Below, one piece after another: positions 55,454 through 63,734 of a stretch of 64,000 nt of DNA. Both the position numbers and the translations under genes were made by a program. Under the pieces are notes generated by a model that made no database searches, was not told the DNA's origin, and saw only the letters and a program-made list of their open reading frames with translations. The DNA comes from Scytonematopsis contorta HA4267-MV1 (GTDB lineage: Bacteria > Cyanobacteriota > Cyanobacteriia > Cyanobacteriales > Nostocaceae), in the NCBI GenBank assembly GCA_019359035.1, contig JAHHIC010000037.1:154151-218150 (forward strand). The letters are read 5' to 3'. Each line of letters begins with the position of its first letter. Position 1 is the first letter of the stretch.

Positions 55454-57295
55454 TCAACCTCCAGGTTGCTGAGTTGCTTGAACCGCTCTTGCAGCTTGTA
55501 ATGATTGTATTAACTGGTTTAGAGCGAATTCGATTTGTACTCCTGGGTCAGTGGCTACCCATCCTTCGGATGTTAACTGACGTACTTCAAAGTGGAGATG
55601 AGCACCTGTAGAAGTACCTGTACTACCTACCCGTCCAATGATGCTTCCTTTTTCTACCCATTGTCCAGGTTGTACAAGGAGTTCAGACATGTGCCCGTAA
55701 AGAGTTTGTTGAGCGTTATTGTGGTTTAATATCACCGTTAAGCCATAGCCTCCAACAGAATCAGCGACCTCTACTTGTCCGGTGTAAGCTGCAAGTACTG
55801 GTGTACCTACTGCTGCTGCTAGGTCGATACCTGAGTGAAAGCGACGCTCTCCTGTGATAGGGTGACTACGCCAACCGAAAAAGGAGCTTATAGGAGCAGG
55901 GACGGAAAGAGGGAAAGTGAAGCCTGTGGGATTATAAGCAAAATCCGTTGTTGGGCTACTTGTTTGGGGTAGAACTGATGCTAAAGGAATTGAGTAATCG
56001 GCAGACCCTGGACGAGGTGCTGTGTTTTCGGCTGTTACTGGTACGGGTAACATACCAGTTGCTCCTGGTGCCATTGGGGTTGCTGTTGATTCAATTGTTG
56101 GTGCAATTGTTGGTGCAATTGAAGTTGCTGTTGTTATATCTGGAGCAAAATTGCTGGGACTGGGTATAAAACGATTTGGAAGTGGTACAGTTTTGCTGAC
56201 GGCTTTACCAGTAACACCTTTATTAGCATTTGTACGAGGACGGAGATTCTCCTCAGTTACCGCAGCAACAAGTGTTGGACGGATTACGCGGTTGTTGTTT
56301 GTATTATCCTCTATATTATTTACCCGATTATTAGCCCGGTTGTTAACCTGACTACTAACCTGACTAAGCACTGGTTGACGTTGAGGATGCCATCCTGCAT
56401 TGCGGCTAACTGCTGATGCAATTGTTCTAGGACGCAATGGAGCTTGATTTCCTTCGTTATCTCTGACACGACGACGGCTTGGTGTATTATTTGCGAGACG
56501 AGCAGCCTGACTTCTTCTTAACCAGCTAGGTGCGACATCGCGATTGGCCACATTTTGATTATGTTGGTTATTACGACGGCTTCTTCTTTCGGTAGCAACT
56601 GTTCGATTACGGTTAGAGCGTCCTGTAATAATCACAGAGCTTGGAGCTTGGTAATTAGCTGTCGCAGTGTTTCCGTTATTTGTACGTTGAGGAGCGCTAA
56701 ACTCAACAACCGTAGGTCTTTCTTCCCTATTATTTGCAAGTCTTATATTTTCCTCTTGCAGAGTCGCAAAAATCCTACGTCTTTCACCAAGATTTCCCTG
56801 TGCAGCTTCTCTTCTGAATTTTTGGCGTCTCGCAATTTCGATATCACGTCTATCTCTACGACTTATACGCGATTCTGGTTCAGAATTTTCTTGCCGAACT
56901 CGTCGAGAAGTTCTAGTCCGTACTGTTGGCTCTGCTGCTTGGGCTGAACGCCGAGAAGGTTTGCGAGAGGGAGCTTCTTGAGAAACTTCTGGGGAGCGAC
57001 GACGACGTAAACGCTCTACAAGTCTGGTTCTGCGTCCAGTAAATTCTCTTTCTGAAGATGAACGTTGCTCAGAAGTTGCTGGAGTTTTGGTTTCGGCTTT
57101 TGGAACAATATTGTCTACCTGAGCATCACTTTGGGCAACGACCAAATTTTCCACTGGAGCATCAGTTTGAGCAACCACCAAACCACCGCTTAATAAGCTG
57201 AAGCTGCTTAGCCAACAAATACCTTGTGCTGGCAACGAGCGTTGCCATTTTTTGCGGGAGTTCTTCTGGGCAGAGTTATGATTACGCTGCGTCAT
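55454..57295 (-). CDS. M23-family metallopeptidase with long disordered N-terminus
   Basis: A 613-residue cell-wall-type protein. An N-terminal hydrophobic segment (ICWLSSFSLLSGGLVVAQ) is followed by a 350-residue Arg/Asn/Thr/Pro-rich, low-complexity region (SSEREFTGRRTRL, RRSPEVSQ, NNRVNNI). The C-terminal peptidase domain has HPITGERRFHSGIDLAA and GAHLHFEVRQ with the Zn-binding His/Asp/His. The peptidase probably cuts peptidoglycan cross-bridges or regulates amidases. The length of the basic disordered region is unusual. Confidence 0.88.
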   Translation of the reverse strand: MTQRNHNSAQKNSRKKWQRSLPAQGICWLSSFSLLSGGLVVAQTDAPVENLVVAQSDAQVDNIVPKAETKTPATSEQRSSSEREFTGRRTRLVERLRRRRSPEVSQEAPSRKPSRRSAQAAEPTVRTRTSRRVRQENSEPESRISRRDRRDIEIARRQKFRREAAQGNLGERRRIFATLQEENIRLANNREERPTVVEFSAPQRTNNGNTATANYQAPSSVIITGRSNRNRTVATERRSRRNNQHNQNVANRDVAPSWLRRSQAARLANNTPSRRRVRDNEGNQAPLRPRTIASAVSRNAGWHPQRQPVLSQVSSQVNNRANNRVNNIEDNTNNNRVIRPTLVAAVTEENLRPRTNANKGVTGKAVSKTVPLPNRFIPSPSNFAPDITTATSIAPTIAPTIESTATPMAPGATGMLPVPVTAENTAPRPGSADYSIPLASVLPQTSSPTTDFAYNPTGFTFPLSVPAPISSFFGWRSHPITGERRFHSGIDLAAAVGTPVLAAYTGQVEVADSVGGYGLTVILNHNNAQQTLYGHMSELLVQPGQWVEKGSIIGRVGSTGTSTGAHLHFEVRQLTSEGWVATDPGVQIEFALNQLIQSLQAARAVQATQQPGG

Positions 57296-57401
57296 TTTTT
57301 TGTTGTTGAGTGTTTATATGTAATCAGATTAAAGGTCAGAGTCCGTAGTTTGACCGTTAATGTTTAAAGTTTTAGGCAAACCTTAATAAAAACCGAGAAA
57401 A

Positions 57402-58214
57402 TTATTCGGGAGATTTACGGTAGCCCAAACTGATTCTACCCGGCTTGAGAAAAATTTCCAGTCCCTTTGTAACATTAGTGCTAGACGGTTCCATAGAAAC
57501 TCGTAATTCCCCGGAAGGGGTGACCCCAACAATAGTACCTAAACCATGATTAATTTCTACCTGTTCCCCCATATTGCTTAATAATCCTAAATAACGTGAT
57601 AAGAGTATATTTGTCCCTTCTTGAAATAAGCATTTCATACCGGAATCGATTCCTAATAAAACTGCAGCAGTTAAATCTTCCAAAGTATCAAAATATTCGG
57701 TGTGGTTATCAATTTGCCAAGCTTGTAAATTTATACCAGTTTCTGGTACGTAATTAGACCAGTTAATCCCCACTCCAATCACAGCTTGGTTGATTAATCC
57801 CTTTTGTACTTTGGTTTCTGTCAAAATTCCGCCTAACTTGCGACCATTTATAACTAAATCATTTGGCCACTTAATCTCTATCGGTACTCCCCTCAATCGC
57901 AGTTCGTTTGCTATTCCCCAAGCGCTTGCTAAAGTCAACTGATAGCTGAAGACCGCTTCTAATTGAGGTGAAATTAAAAGCGATAGATATAATCCCCCAT
58001 CACAAGATACCCATTGGCGTCCCCATTGTCCACGTCCTGCTGTTTGTTGTGTTGCGATTACAACAGTTCCGGCTTTTGCCCCTTGGGTTTGCAATTCCCA
58101 CAGTGTTTGGTTTGTTGAAGAGACACTGTTGAAAATATGTAGGGAAAATGGTATACAAGTATTATTAAGCTCTTTGTTCAGAACTTTTTGAATTTGTTGT
58201 TGATTTAATCCCAC
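57402..58214 (-). CDS. birA: biotin--[acetyl-CoA-carboxylase] ligase
   Basis: A 270-residue monofunctional biotin ligase (no DNA-binding domain). Motifs are VSSTNQTLW, QQTAGRGQWGRQW, KWPNDLVINGRKLGGILTE and VIGVGINW. It attaches biotin to the carboxyl-carrier protein. The frame extends to TTG 58247 into a tandem repeat, but GTG 58214 lies 6 nt after GGAG (GGAGAACGAAGTG) and is the better start. Confidence 0.93.
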   Translation of the reverse strand: MGLNQQQIQKVLNKELNNTCIPFSLHIFNSVSSTNQTLWELQTQGAKAGTVVIATQQTAGRGQWGRQWVSCDGGLYLSLLISPQLEAVFSYQLTLASAWGIANELRLRGVPIEIKWPNDLVINGRKLGGILTETKVQKGLINQAVIGVGINWSNYVPETGINLQAWQIDNHTEYFDTLEDLTAAVLLGIDSGMKCLFQEGTNILLSRYLGLLSNMGEQVEINHGLGTIVGVTPSGELRVSMEPSSTNVTKGLEIFLKPGRISLGYRKSPE

Positions 58215-58221
58215 TTCGTTC

Positions 58222-58290
58222 TCCAATTCACAATTACCAATTACCAATTCACAATTACCAGTTACTAGTTACCAGTTACCAGTTACCAAT
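58222..58290. repeat. AATTACCA/GTTACCA tandem repeats
   Basis: Heptamer-type repeats upstream of birA that overlap the false N-terminal extension of its frame. Confidence 0.8.
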
Positions 58291-58353
58291 ATCTTTGCCA
58301 GAACCCAATATAATAGCTAAATTTAATATTGATTTTGTTATTAAACATCAAAA

Positions 58354-59151
58354 ATGCATACTTGGCACTGGCGGACTTCGGAAACACTGCCTTTTTTAAC
58401 TTGTAGTTTATTAGAGCAGTGGTCGCATGGTTTTTTGACTCACCAATTTTGGCCTCGTCCACCTGTTGACTTGACGAAAGTCTTGCATAATAATGCTTCC
58501 GGATATCGCTTAAAGCAAGTACATGGGAATAAAGTTCTTACTCCCTCAGAAATTGAAGCGATGTTAAATCTGGGTGGAGATGAAGTTGATGGGGAAGGTG
58601 AATCAGCTTTGGCTATGGGAGATGGTTTGGTTAGCGAATCTCCTCAGCAAGCAGTTTGGGTTGCTAGTGCTGACTGTACACCTGTATTGATAGGTGATAG
58701 CAAAACAGGACAAGTCTCTGCGATTCATGCAGGTTGGAGAGGTACATCTAAAAAAATCGTTCTGGAAGCGATTCGACGTTTACAAGCACAAGGTAGTAAA
58801 TTATCCGATTTAAAAATTGCGATGGGTCCTGCGATTGCTGGGGAAGTTTATCAAGTTTCAGCAGAAACAGCCCTTGAAGTTGGGTATAGTATTATATCTG
58901 ATAAAGACGAAAAAAATATTGTAGAAATATTACAACAATTAGAAAACCCTCCTATACTCCCTGATGAAGAACCCGGTAAGGTACGATTGGATGTGCGTCG
59001 AGTGAATGCACTACAACTGGAAGCTATGGGGATAAGTCCAGAACAAATTGCTATTGCACCATATTGCACTTACCAAACTCCGGAGCATTTCTTCTCGTAC
59101 CGTCGGGAGAAGCAGAAAAAGGTTCAATGGTCGGGGATTGTTAGCAAATAA
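58354..59151 (+). CDS. pgeF: PgeF/YfiH-family polyphenol oxidase (laccase-like)
   Basis: A 265-residue protein of the multicopper-oxidase-like PgeF family (purine nucleoside phosphorylase/laccase domain). Conserved parts are QVHGNKVL, DGLVSESPQQAVWVASADCTPVLIGD, IHAGWRGTSKKIV and a C-terminal YCTYQTPEHFFSYRREK. It is divergent from birA with a repeat-containing gap. Its role in cyanobacteria is not well known. Confidence 0.93.
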   Translation: MHTWHWRTSETLPFLTCSLLEQWSHGFLTHQFWPRPPVDLTKVLHNNASGYRLKQVHGNKVLTPSEIEAMLNLGGDEVDGEGESALAMGDGLVSESPQQAVWVASADCTPVLIGDSKTGQVSAIHAGWRGTSKKIVLEAIRRLQAQGSKLSDLKIAMGPAIAGEVYQVSAETALEVGYSIISDKDEKNIVEILQQLENPPILPDEEPGKVRLDVRRVNALQLEAMGISPEQIAIAPYCTYQTPEHFFSYRREKQKKVQWSGIVSK

Positions 59152-59157
59152 AAAACT

Positions 59158-59334
59158 TACTCCTACCTCAAAAAACCCCACCCCCAACCCCCTCCCCGCA
59201 CGCGGGGAGGGGGCTACGATTTTATCCGTAATTTTCACCTGAGACTTAACTTAGTACTTAAATATCATTGTAGCCCCCTCCTCGCTTGCGGGGAGGGGGT
59301 TGGGGGTGGGGTTGATTTTTGAGGGTAGGAGTGA
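59158..59334. repeat. large GC-rich inverted repeat, about 60-bp arms
   Basis: CTCCTACC and CCCACCCCCAACCCCCTCCC at the left, with the complementary arm at the right starting GTAGCCCCC and ending GGTAGGAGTG. Each arm is itself a palindrome around a GCGGGGAGGGGG stem. One arm is found alone at 14418-14460. Confidence 0.8.
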
Positions 59335-59343
59335 AATTTTTAC

Positions 59344-60699
59344 CTACATTTTGAGGTAATCATTCATTTCCTGAATTAACCACATTATTTCCTCTTCCGT
59401 TAAATTGCCGTAAATATCAAGATTATATTTAGTCTTCGCAGCAACATTTAACTTCATATGAGATTGAAAACCCGCTGTAAATACAGGAGCAAATTTCAAA
59501 TAGGAGATATTTTGTCTAGCTTCCACAGGAGAAGCACGCCATTTAAACCCCGGTAATTCGTGAAAAACTTCAAAAACTTGGGAGTCAATCCTAACTCGAA
59601 TACGTTTGAATAGTGCCCAAATAATAGTAAAAATGATGTAAGTACTAGCAAGTACTTGTAATGGCACTAATAAAATATTGGTATTAGGAACATCCGATAA
59701 AATTTGATTAGAAAAAAAATTCACCCCCAACGCTAAAGGAGAGAGTAAAGAAATAAATGAAATTACACTGATACCAAATCCTTTAGGAGGAAAGATAATT
59801 TCTACAGACCCTCTTTTTTTTATTAATCTAATATTACTGTCAGAGGGTTGTTTTAGACGTTTTTTAGCTAAAGCTATTGACTTATTTCTGGGTGGAGTAT
59901 TTTCTAAACTTTCCATTGCCTTTTGAACCGTTGTAAACCTTTGGTTTAAATTTGGTTCAGTCATCCACTCCAACCAGTCAGTAAACTGTGGGCTTAAATT
60001 ACTATTTTGACGAAATTGTATTTGTGAATCTTTCTGGGGTAATTCCGTCGGATGTAAGCCAGTTACAAGATATATTAAAGTCGCACCTAAACTATAAAGG
60101 TCAGAAGCAGGAGTTACCCGGCCACCGAATTGCTCTGGTGGCATATATCCATAAGTCCCGACAACTGTAATTGTTCCTCCTTCTTTTGCAGCAACGTTTT
60201 GTACGGAACCAAAATCAACTAAATACACTTTACCGATACTGTTACCGGAACGATTCGTTAATAAAATATTACTAGGTTTAATATCTCGATGGATAATTGG
60301 AGATGGAAAAGAATGTAAATAAGCAAGAATTTCTAGTAAAGATTGCGCTAATTCCTTAACTTCGGTTTCATTAAAAGTCCTGCCACCACGCAAATGTTCT
60401 TCTAATGATTTATGGGGGACGTAGGTTTGTACCAAGCCAAAACCTTTCTCATCAGGGGTATTAATTTCAAAATAATCTAAGTAGCGAGGAATAGAAGGAT
60501 GTTCTAATTTTTTCAGAGTATCAGCTTCTCTTTCAAATAGTTTTAAATCTTGCCAATCAAAATCTGGAGCTAAGTATAGTAACTTGACTACAACCTGTTT
60601 TTGTGTAGTTAAATCTAAGGCTAAAAAAGTTTTTCTGCCAGTTTGTCCACCTAACTCTTTTTGAATTTGATACCTACTATTTAATATATCTTTTATCAT
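59344..60699 (-). CDS. Ser/Thr protein kinase with C-terminal membrane segments
   Basis: A 451-residue kinase. The N-lobe glycine loop is degenerate (QKELGGQTGRKTFLAL), Lys in VVVKLLY, HRDIKPSNILLT as the catalytic loop, DFGSVQ as activation loop start and GTYGYMPPEQF. After about 290 residues come one or two hydrophobic segments (SVISFISLLSPLALGVNFF, ILLVPLQVLASTYIIFTII) and a cytosolic tail. M12 at 60699 with GGGG Shine-Dalgarno 6 nt before was chosen over ATG 60732. A close relative is at 60919. Confidence 0.93.
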   Translation of the reverse strand: MIKDILNSRYQIQKELGGQTGRKTFLALDLTTQKQVVVKLLYLAPDFDWQDLKLFEREADTLKKLEHPSIPRYLDYFEINTPDEKGFGLVQTYVPHKSLEEHLRGGRTFNETEVKELAQSLLEILAYLHSFPSPIIHRDIKPSNILLTNRSGNSIGKVYLVDFGSVQNVAAKEGGTITVVGTYGYMPPEQFGGRVTPASDLYSLGATLIYLVTGLHPTELPQKDSQIQFRQNSNLSPQFTDWLEWMTEPNLNQRFTTVQKAMESLENTPPRNKSIALAKKRLKQPSDSNIRLIKKRGSVEIIFPPKGFGISVISFISLLSPLALGVNFFSNQILSDVPNTNILLVPLQVLASTYIIFTIIWALFKRIRVRIDSQVFEVFHELPGFKWRASPVEARQNISYLKFAPVFTAGFQSHMKLNVAAKTKYNLDIYGNLTEEEIMWLIQEMNDYLKM

Positions 60700-60764
60700 A
60701 TTGACCCCAACATTTCTATTATCAATTATCAATTATCAATTATCAATTACCAATTCCCCATTCC

Positions 60765-60922
60765 GTAGAGACGCGATTAATCGCGTCTCTACCCACCCCC
60801 CCATTCCGTATAGACGCGATTAATCGCGTCTCTACCCACCCCCCCATTCCGTAGAGACGCGATTAATCGCGTCTCTACCCACCCCCCCCATTCCGTATAG
60901 ACGCGATTAATCGCGTCTCTAC
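60765..60922. repeat. four-copy array of the GTAGAGACG palindrome
   Basis: Palindromes at 60765-60792, 60808-60835, 60851-60878 and 60895-60922 recur every 43-44 bases, separated by C-rich CCCACCCCCCCATTCC. Copies one and three read GTAGAG and copies two and four GTATAG, so the array grew as a dimer (A-B-A-B). Confidence 0.92.
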
Positions 60923-62211
60923 CCACCCCGGGTTGATTCCCTTTCATACCACCGAGCAAATAATTTACTCGCTACACCCATACTTAAGCCAGTGATTATT
61001 GAAGGTACAATCCCAAAGAAAAGCTGATGAGATATCGAGGAATTATCAATCACTAAAGGCATATAACCAATTAACGCCATTGCAGTCCCTGTTAAGGTGC
61101 TAAAAAAGGCAATATGGCGTCTATACAAATTAGGACTTTTTAGAGGGTAGTAAAATAATCGAGTGACTATCCCCAACAAAATCGCATTAGCAAGTCCTAC
61201 CGATAACCCCACCGTCGTGCCGATAACTCCTCCGACAATAGTTCCCATCCCTGGTACAGTCATTGTGCTATAAATAACAGCGCTCATAACTGTTATCCCA
61301 GTTCCAGCACCACCACCGCAACAAAAGGCGTACCAAAATAACCTCCAATTTTTTACGGTCTTGTTTTTACTTAGTACAGAAGTTTCGTTTATTCTAACTA
61401 AATTTGTTTCTAATGATTTTAAGGCTTCAGTTGCTGATTTTACTCGTACTGATAGGCTTGGTTCTATGAGGGATTGTAACCACTCCGTGAATTTTGGGCT
61501 TAATTTTACTGAATCTTCAAAATCAATTAGCATGTCTTTTTGCGGTAAGTCAGCAGGATGAACACCTGTTAGTAAAGCAATTAATGTAGCCCCCAGACTA
61601 TAAAGGTCTGATGCTGGTTTAGCATAACCTCCAAATTGTTCAGGTGGCATATATCCGTAAGTTCCTACGACTGTGATTGTTTTTCCGGCTTTACTGGCTA
61701 AGGTTTGTACGGAACCAAAATCTACTAAATAAACAGCTTTACGAGTTAGGATTATATTGCTGGGTTTGATATCGCGATGAATTACTGGTGGTTGTCTACT
61801 ATGCAAATAATTAAGGATTAATAATAAGTTTTTAGCTATTTTTTTTACGTCTTTTTCAGTAAACTTTCGTCCAGATTGTATCCACTCTTCCAATGTTTTT
61901 CCCCCTGCTACGTAACTCTGGACGAGGACGTAACTTTTTCCACCTGTAATGTCTAACTCAAAGTAGTCAATATAACGTGGTATTGCTGGATGTTCTAACG
62001 ATTTTAACGTTTCGGCTTCGCGTTCAAATAACTTTAAGTTTTCCCATGCAAAATCTTTACCAAATCTTAATATCTTAATAATAACAAATTGCTGTGTTTG
62101 GATGTCGCGAGCTAAAAAAGTTTGTCTTCCCGCTTTTTTTGCTAGTTGCTTTTGGATTTCATAGCGTTCTTGCAGAAGTTGAGAAAAGTTATTATTTTTA
62201 TAAGTTATCAT
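60919..62211 (-). CDS. Ser/Thr protein kinase, paralogue, with membrane-spanning C-terminus
   Basis: A 430-residue kinase with the same plan as the one at 59344 (IIKILRFGKDFAWENLKL, HRDIKPSNIIL, DFGSVQTLASKAGKTITVVGTYGYMPPEQFG). Its degenerate glycine loop reads KQLAKKAGRQTFLARD. After about 290 residues come several membrane helices (VMSAVIYSTMTVPGMGTIVG, IGTTVGLSVGLANAILLGIV, ALIGYMPLVI). The last residues RGG and the stop codon come from the downstream palindrome array. Confidence 0.93.
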   Translation of the reverse strand: MITYKNNNFSQLLQERYEIQKQLAKKAGRQTFLARDIQTQQFVIIKILRFGKDFAWENLKLFEREAETLKSLEHPAIPRYIDYFELDITGGKSYVLVQSYVAGGKTLEEWIQSGRKFTEKDVKKIAKNLLLILNYLHSRQPPVIHRDIKPSNIILTRKAVYLVDFGSVQTLASKAGKTITVVGTYGYMPPEQFGGYAKPASDLYSLGATLIALLTGVHPADLPQKDMLIDFEDSVKLSPKFTEWLQSLIEPSLSVRVKSATEALKSLETNLVRINETSVLSKNKTVKNWRLFWYAFCCGGGAGTGITVMSAVIYSTMTVPGMGTIVGGVIGTTVGLSVGLANAILLGIVTRLFYYPLKSPNLYRRHIAFFSTLTGTAMALIGYMPLVIDNSSISHQLFFGIVPSIITGLSMGVASKLFARWYERESTRGG

Positions 62212-62300
62212 ACCGCTTTGGCTTTGGCTTTTATAGCTGTAAATATCTCAGGTTGGAAATATATACAAACGTAGAAATACTGATTCAGTACAATTTTTTT

Positions 62301-62358
62301 AATGGGGAGTGGGGAATTGGGAGTGGGGAGTGGAAAATTGGGAGTGGGGAGTGGGGGG
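62301..62358 (+). repeat. GGGGAGTGGGGAATT-type tandem repeats
   Basis: Ladder of GGGAGTG/GGGAATT units in the 62212-62559 gap, which shows no gene and has a TTGTCACAA palindromic word near 62430. Confidence 0.8.
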
Positions 62359-62559
62359 TTTATTGATTTTGCGGCTTTCAAAGAATTTTTATGCTGTGAT
62401 TAAAATTGTTGCAGTTTTCGTCACAAGTTTGTCACAATGTCTGATTATACTTGGAGCTATAGACAAGTATAAGAGTACAAACACAAAGCGGGAAATATAC
62501 AGATTTGAGAGTACTTGGCAATTTTGACTAAGGTTGTTTAATAGAACAGTTTAAGAATT

Positions 62560-62895
62560 ATGGTGTATCTCAACTTAGTGATATCTGACGACTTAATTGA
62601 TGAATTTAAGATTTGCACTCGATTGCAATACAATGGTAAGTTAGATATTAAATCCGCAAAAGGAACTTCTTGGACGTTTTACTATCGCTTAGGAAGGATA
62701 GTATGGGCTAGTGGAGGAACGCACTCTTTTCGACGTTGGCGTAGGCAGATGACTCAGCATTGTCCTGAATTTGATATTAATGAAGTATTTTTATGTGCTG
62801 AAAATACTTCTCTAGACTATTGGGACTATGAAATTTTAGAATTTTTGCATAAGCAAAGTAAGGTTACTTTACATGCTGTGGTTTGGGAGATTTGA
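62560..62895 (+). pseudogene. PATAN (PatA N-terminal, DUF4388) domain fragment
   Basis: A 111-residue frame whose first about 100 residues match the PATAN domain of PatA-like response regulators: ISDDLIDEFKICTRLQYNGKLDIKSAKG, then TFYYRLGRIVWASGGTHSFRRWRRQM. The receiver domain that should follow is absent. The last ten residues (TLHAVVWEI) do not fit and are the join to a convergent flavodoxin-like fragment at 62826-62975. Confidence 0.75.
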
Positions 62896-62975
62896 CCTGC
62901 TCCTGTGGCTACGGCTTGAGCCATTAAATGTGTGTGTCCAGAACCAGAGAAATACACTATTGCAACATTCGGCAT
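62826..62975 (-). pseudogene. N-terminal fragment of a WrbA/flavodoxin-like gene
   Basis: From ATG 62975 the frame reads MPNVAIVYFSGSGHTHLMAQ then AVATGAGQ, the FMN phosphate-binding start of flavodoxin-like NAD(P)H:quinone oxidoreductases. The homology ends near 62895, where the PATAN fragment begins on the other strand; beyond that point the translation is antisense to it. About 150 further residues of the protein are missing. Confidence 0.7.
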
Positions 62976-63118
62976 AGTTAAAGGTAATTCAAAATAAACT
63001 AACAACAAATTAATGTTGAAGCTACCAAATTGGGAAGCTTACGGCTTGTTTTGAGGAAGGTTTTTCAATAAAATCAAGGTTTATTGTTAATTTGTTATAT
63101 TTATTAATAATAAGCAAA

Positions 63119-63320
63119 AAAATACCCCTGAAATAAATTATCCGAAGCGACGTTGGCGCGAACGGGCTGAAAGCTAAAACCCGTTTTAACGGGTTTTAAT
63201 TTGCGATTAAACCAATGTTTCAACCGTTTTAACGGGTTTTAATTTGCGATTAAACCAATGTTTCAACCCGTTTTAACGGGTTTTAGCTTTTAGCCCGAAC
63301 TTTAGTTCAGGGGTATTTCA
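63119..63320. mobile_element. MITE-like 200-bp palindromic element
   Basis: AAATACCCCTGAA at the left end pairs with TTCAGGGGTATTT at the right. The arms contain GGGCTGAAAGCTAAAACCCG and palindromic CCCGTTTTAACGGG; a 43-bp unit (ACGGGTTTTAATTTGCG...) is doubled in the middle. It shares the AGCTAAAG/AGCTTTTAG motif with the elements at 13024 and 52433. Confidence 0.7.
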
Positions 63321-63345
63321 AGAGAAGGGGGTTGCTTCGTCTCGG

Positions 63346-63398
63346 CTAAGTTCGCTCAATCCAGTATTCGGGATTACGTTTGTGATGTGCAATTGCCA
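63346..63398 (-). pseudogene. C-terminal remnant of a RelE/ParE-type toxin
   Basis: In the frame shifted from the antitoxin, the sequence reads LAIAHHKRNPEYWIERT and then a stop. This matches the usual end of addiction-module RelE/ParE toxins (VAHxKRxPGYWxxR). The rest of the toxin is missing. Confidence 0.6.
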
Positions 63399-63610
63399 AA
63401 TCTTTTAAATACTTCCTCTGCGGGAATACCAACAACTCCCTCTTTTTCCATTGATAAATCGCGTCGTTCAGCTTCCTCAACCCAGTTACTTGCAACTTCT
63501 TGCTCAATTTCAACATTCTGCCCTAATTTTTCAAGCAGTCGAGCTAATAGTATGGCCTGAGAGTCTGCTGGAAGGGCTAGGACTTCAGCCTCAAGTTTTT
63601 CAATTCCCAT
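63374..63610 (-). CDS. addiction-module antitoxin (TIGR02574-like), C-terminus altered
   Basis: A 78-residue protein with the family core MGIEKLEAEVLALPADSQAILLARLLEKL and NWVEEAERR, and IPAEEVFKRF near the end. The final GNCTSQT is out of frame with, and derived from, the toxin remnant that overlaps it. So a deletion joined the last codons of the antitoxin to the end of the RelE-like toxin gene. The antitoxin itself may still fold, but it no longer has a partner here. Confidence 0.75.
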   Translation of the reverse strand: MGIEKLEAEVLALPADSQAILLARLLEKLGQNVEIEQEVASNWVEEAERRDLSMEKEGVVGIPAEEVFKRFGNCTSQT

Positions 63611-63734
63611 AACTATAAAAAGGTTCCCTAGTGAGCTATCCCAATTATACTCAACCTCAAGGACAGAGGAAGCAACAGCCTAATTGGTGTTCATAAAAAC
63701 ATCATGAGAAATGTAGTGCGGGCATCTTGCCCGC
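63611..63734. other. intergenic stretch before the terminal repeat
   Basis: No gene. It holds a GCGGGCATCTTGCCCGC hairpin at about 63719-63735, typical of intergenic repeats in this genome. Confidence 0.4.

Noticed and set aside
60765..60922. Possible CRISPR array from regularly spaced palindromes
   Set aside because: The spacers are nearly identical C-rich sequence and only about 15-16 bases long, and no cas gene is near.
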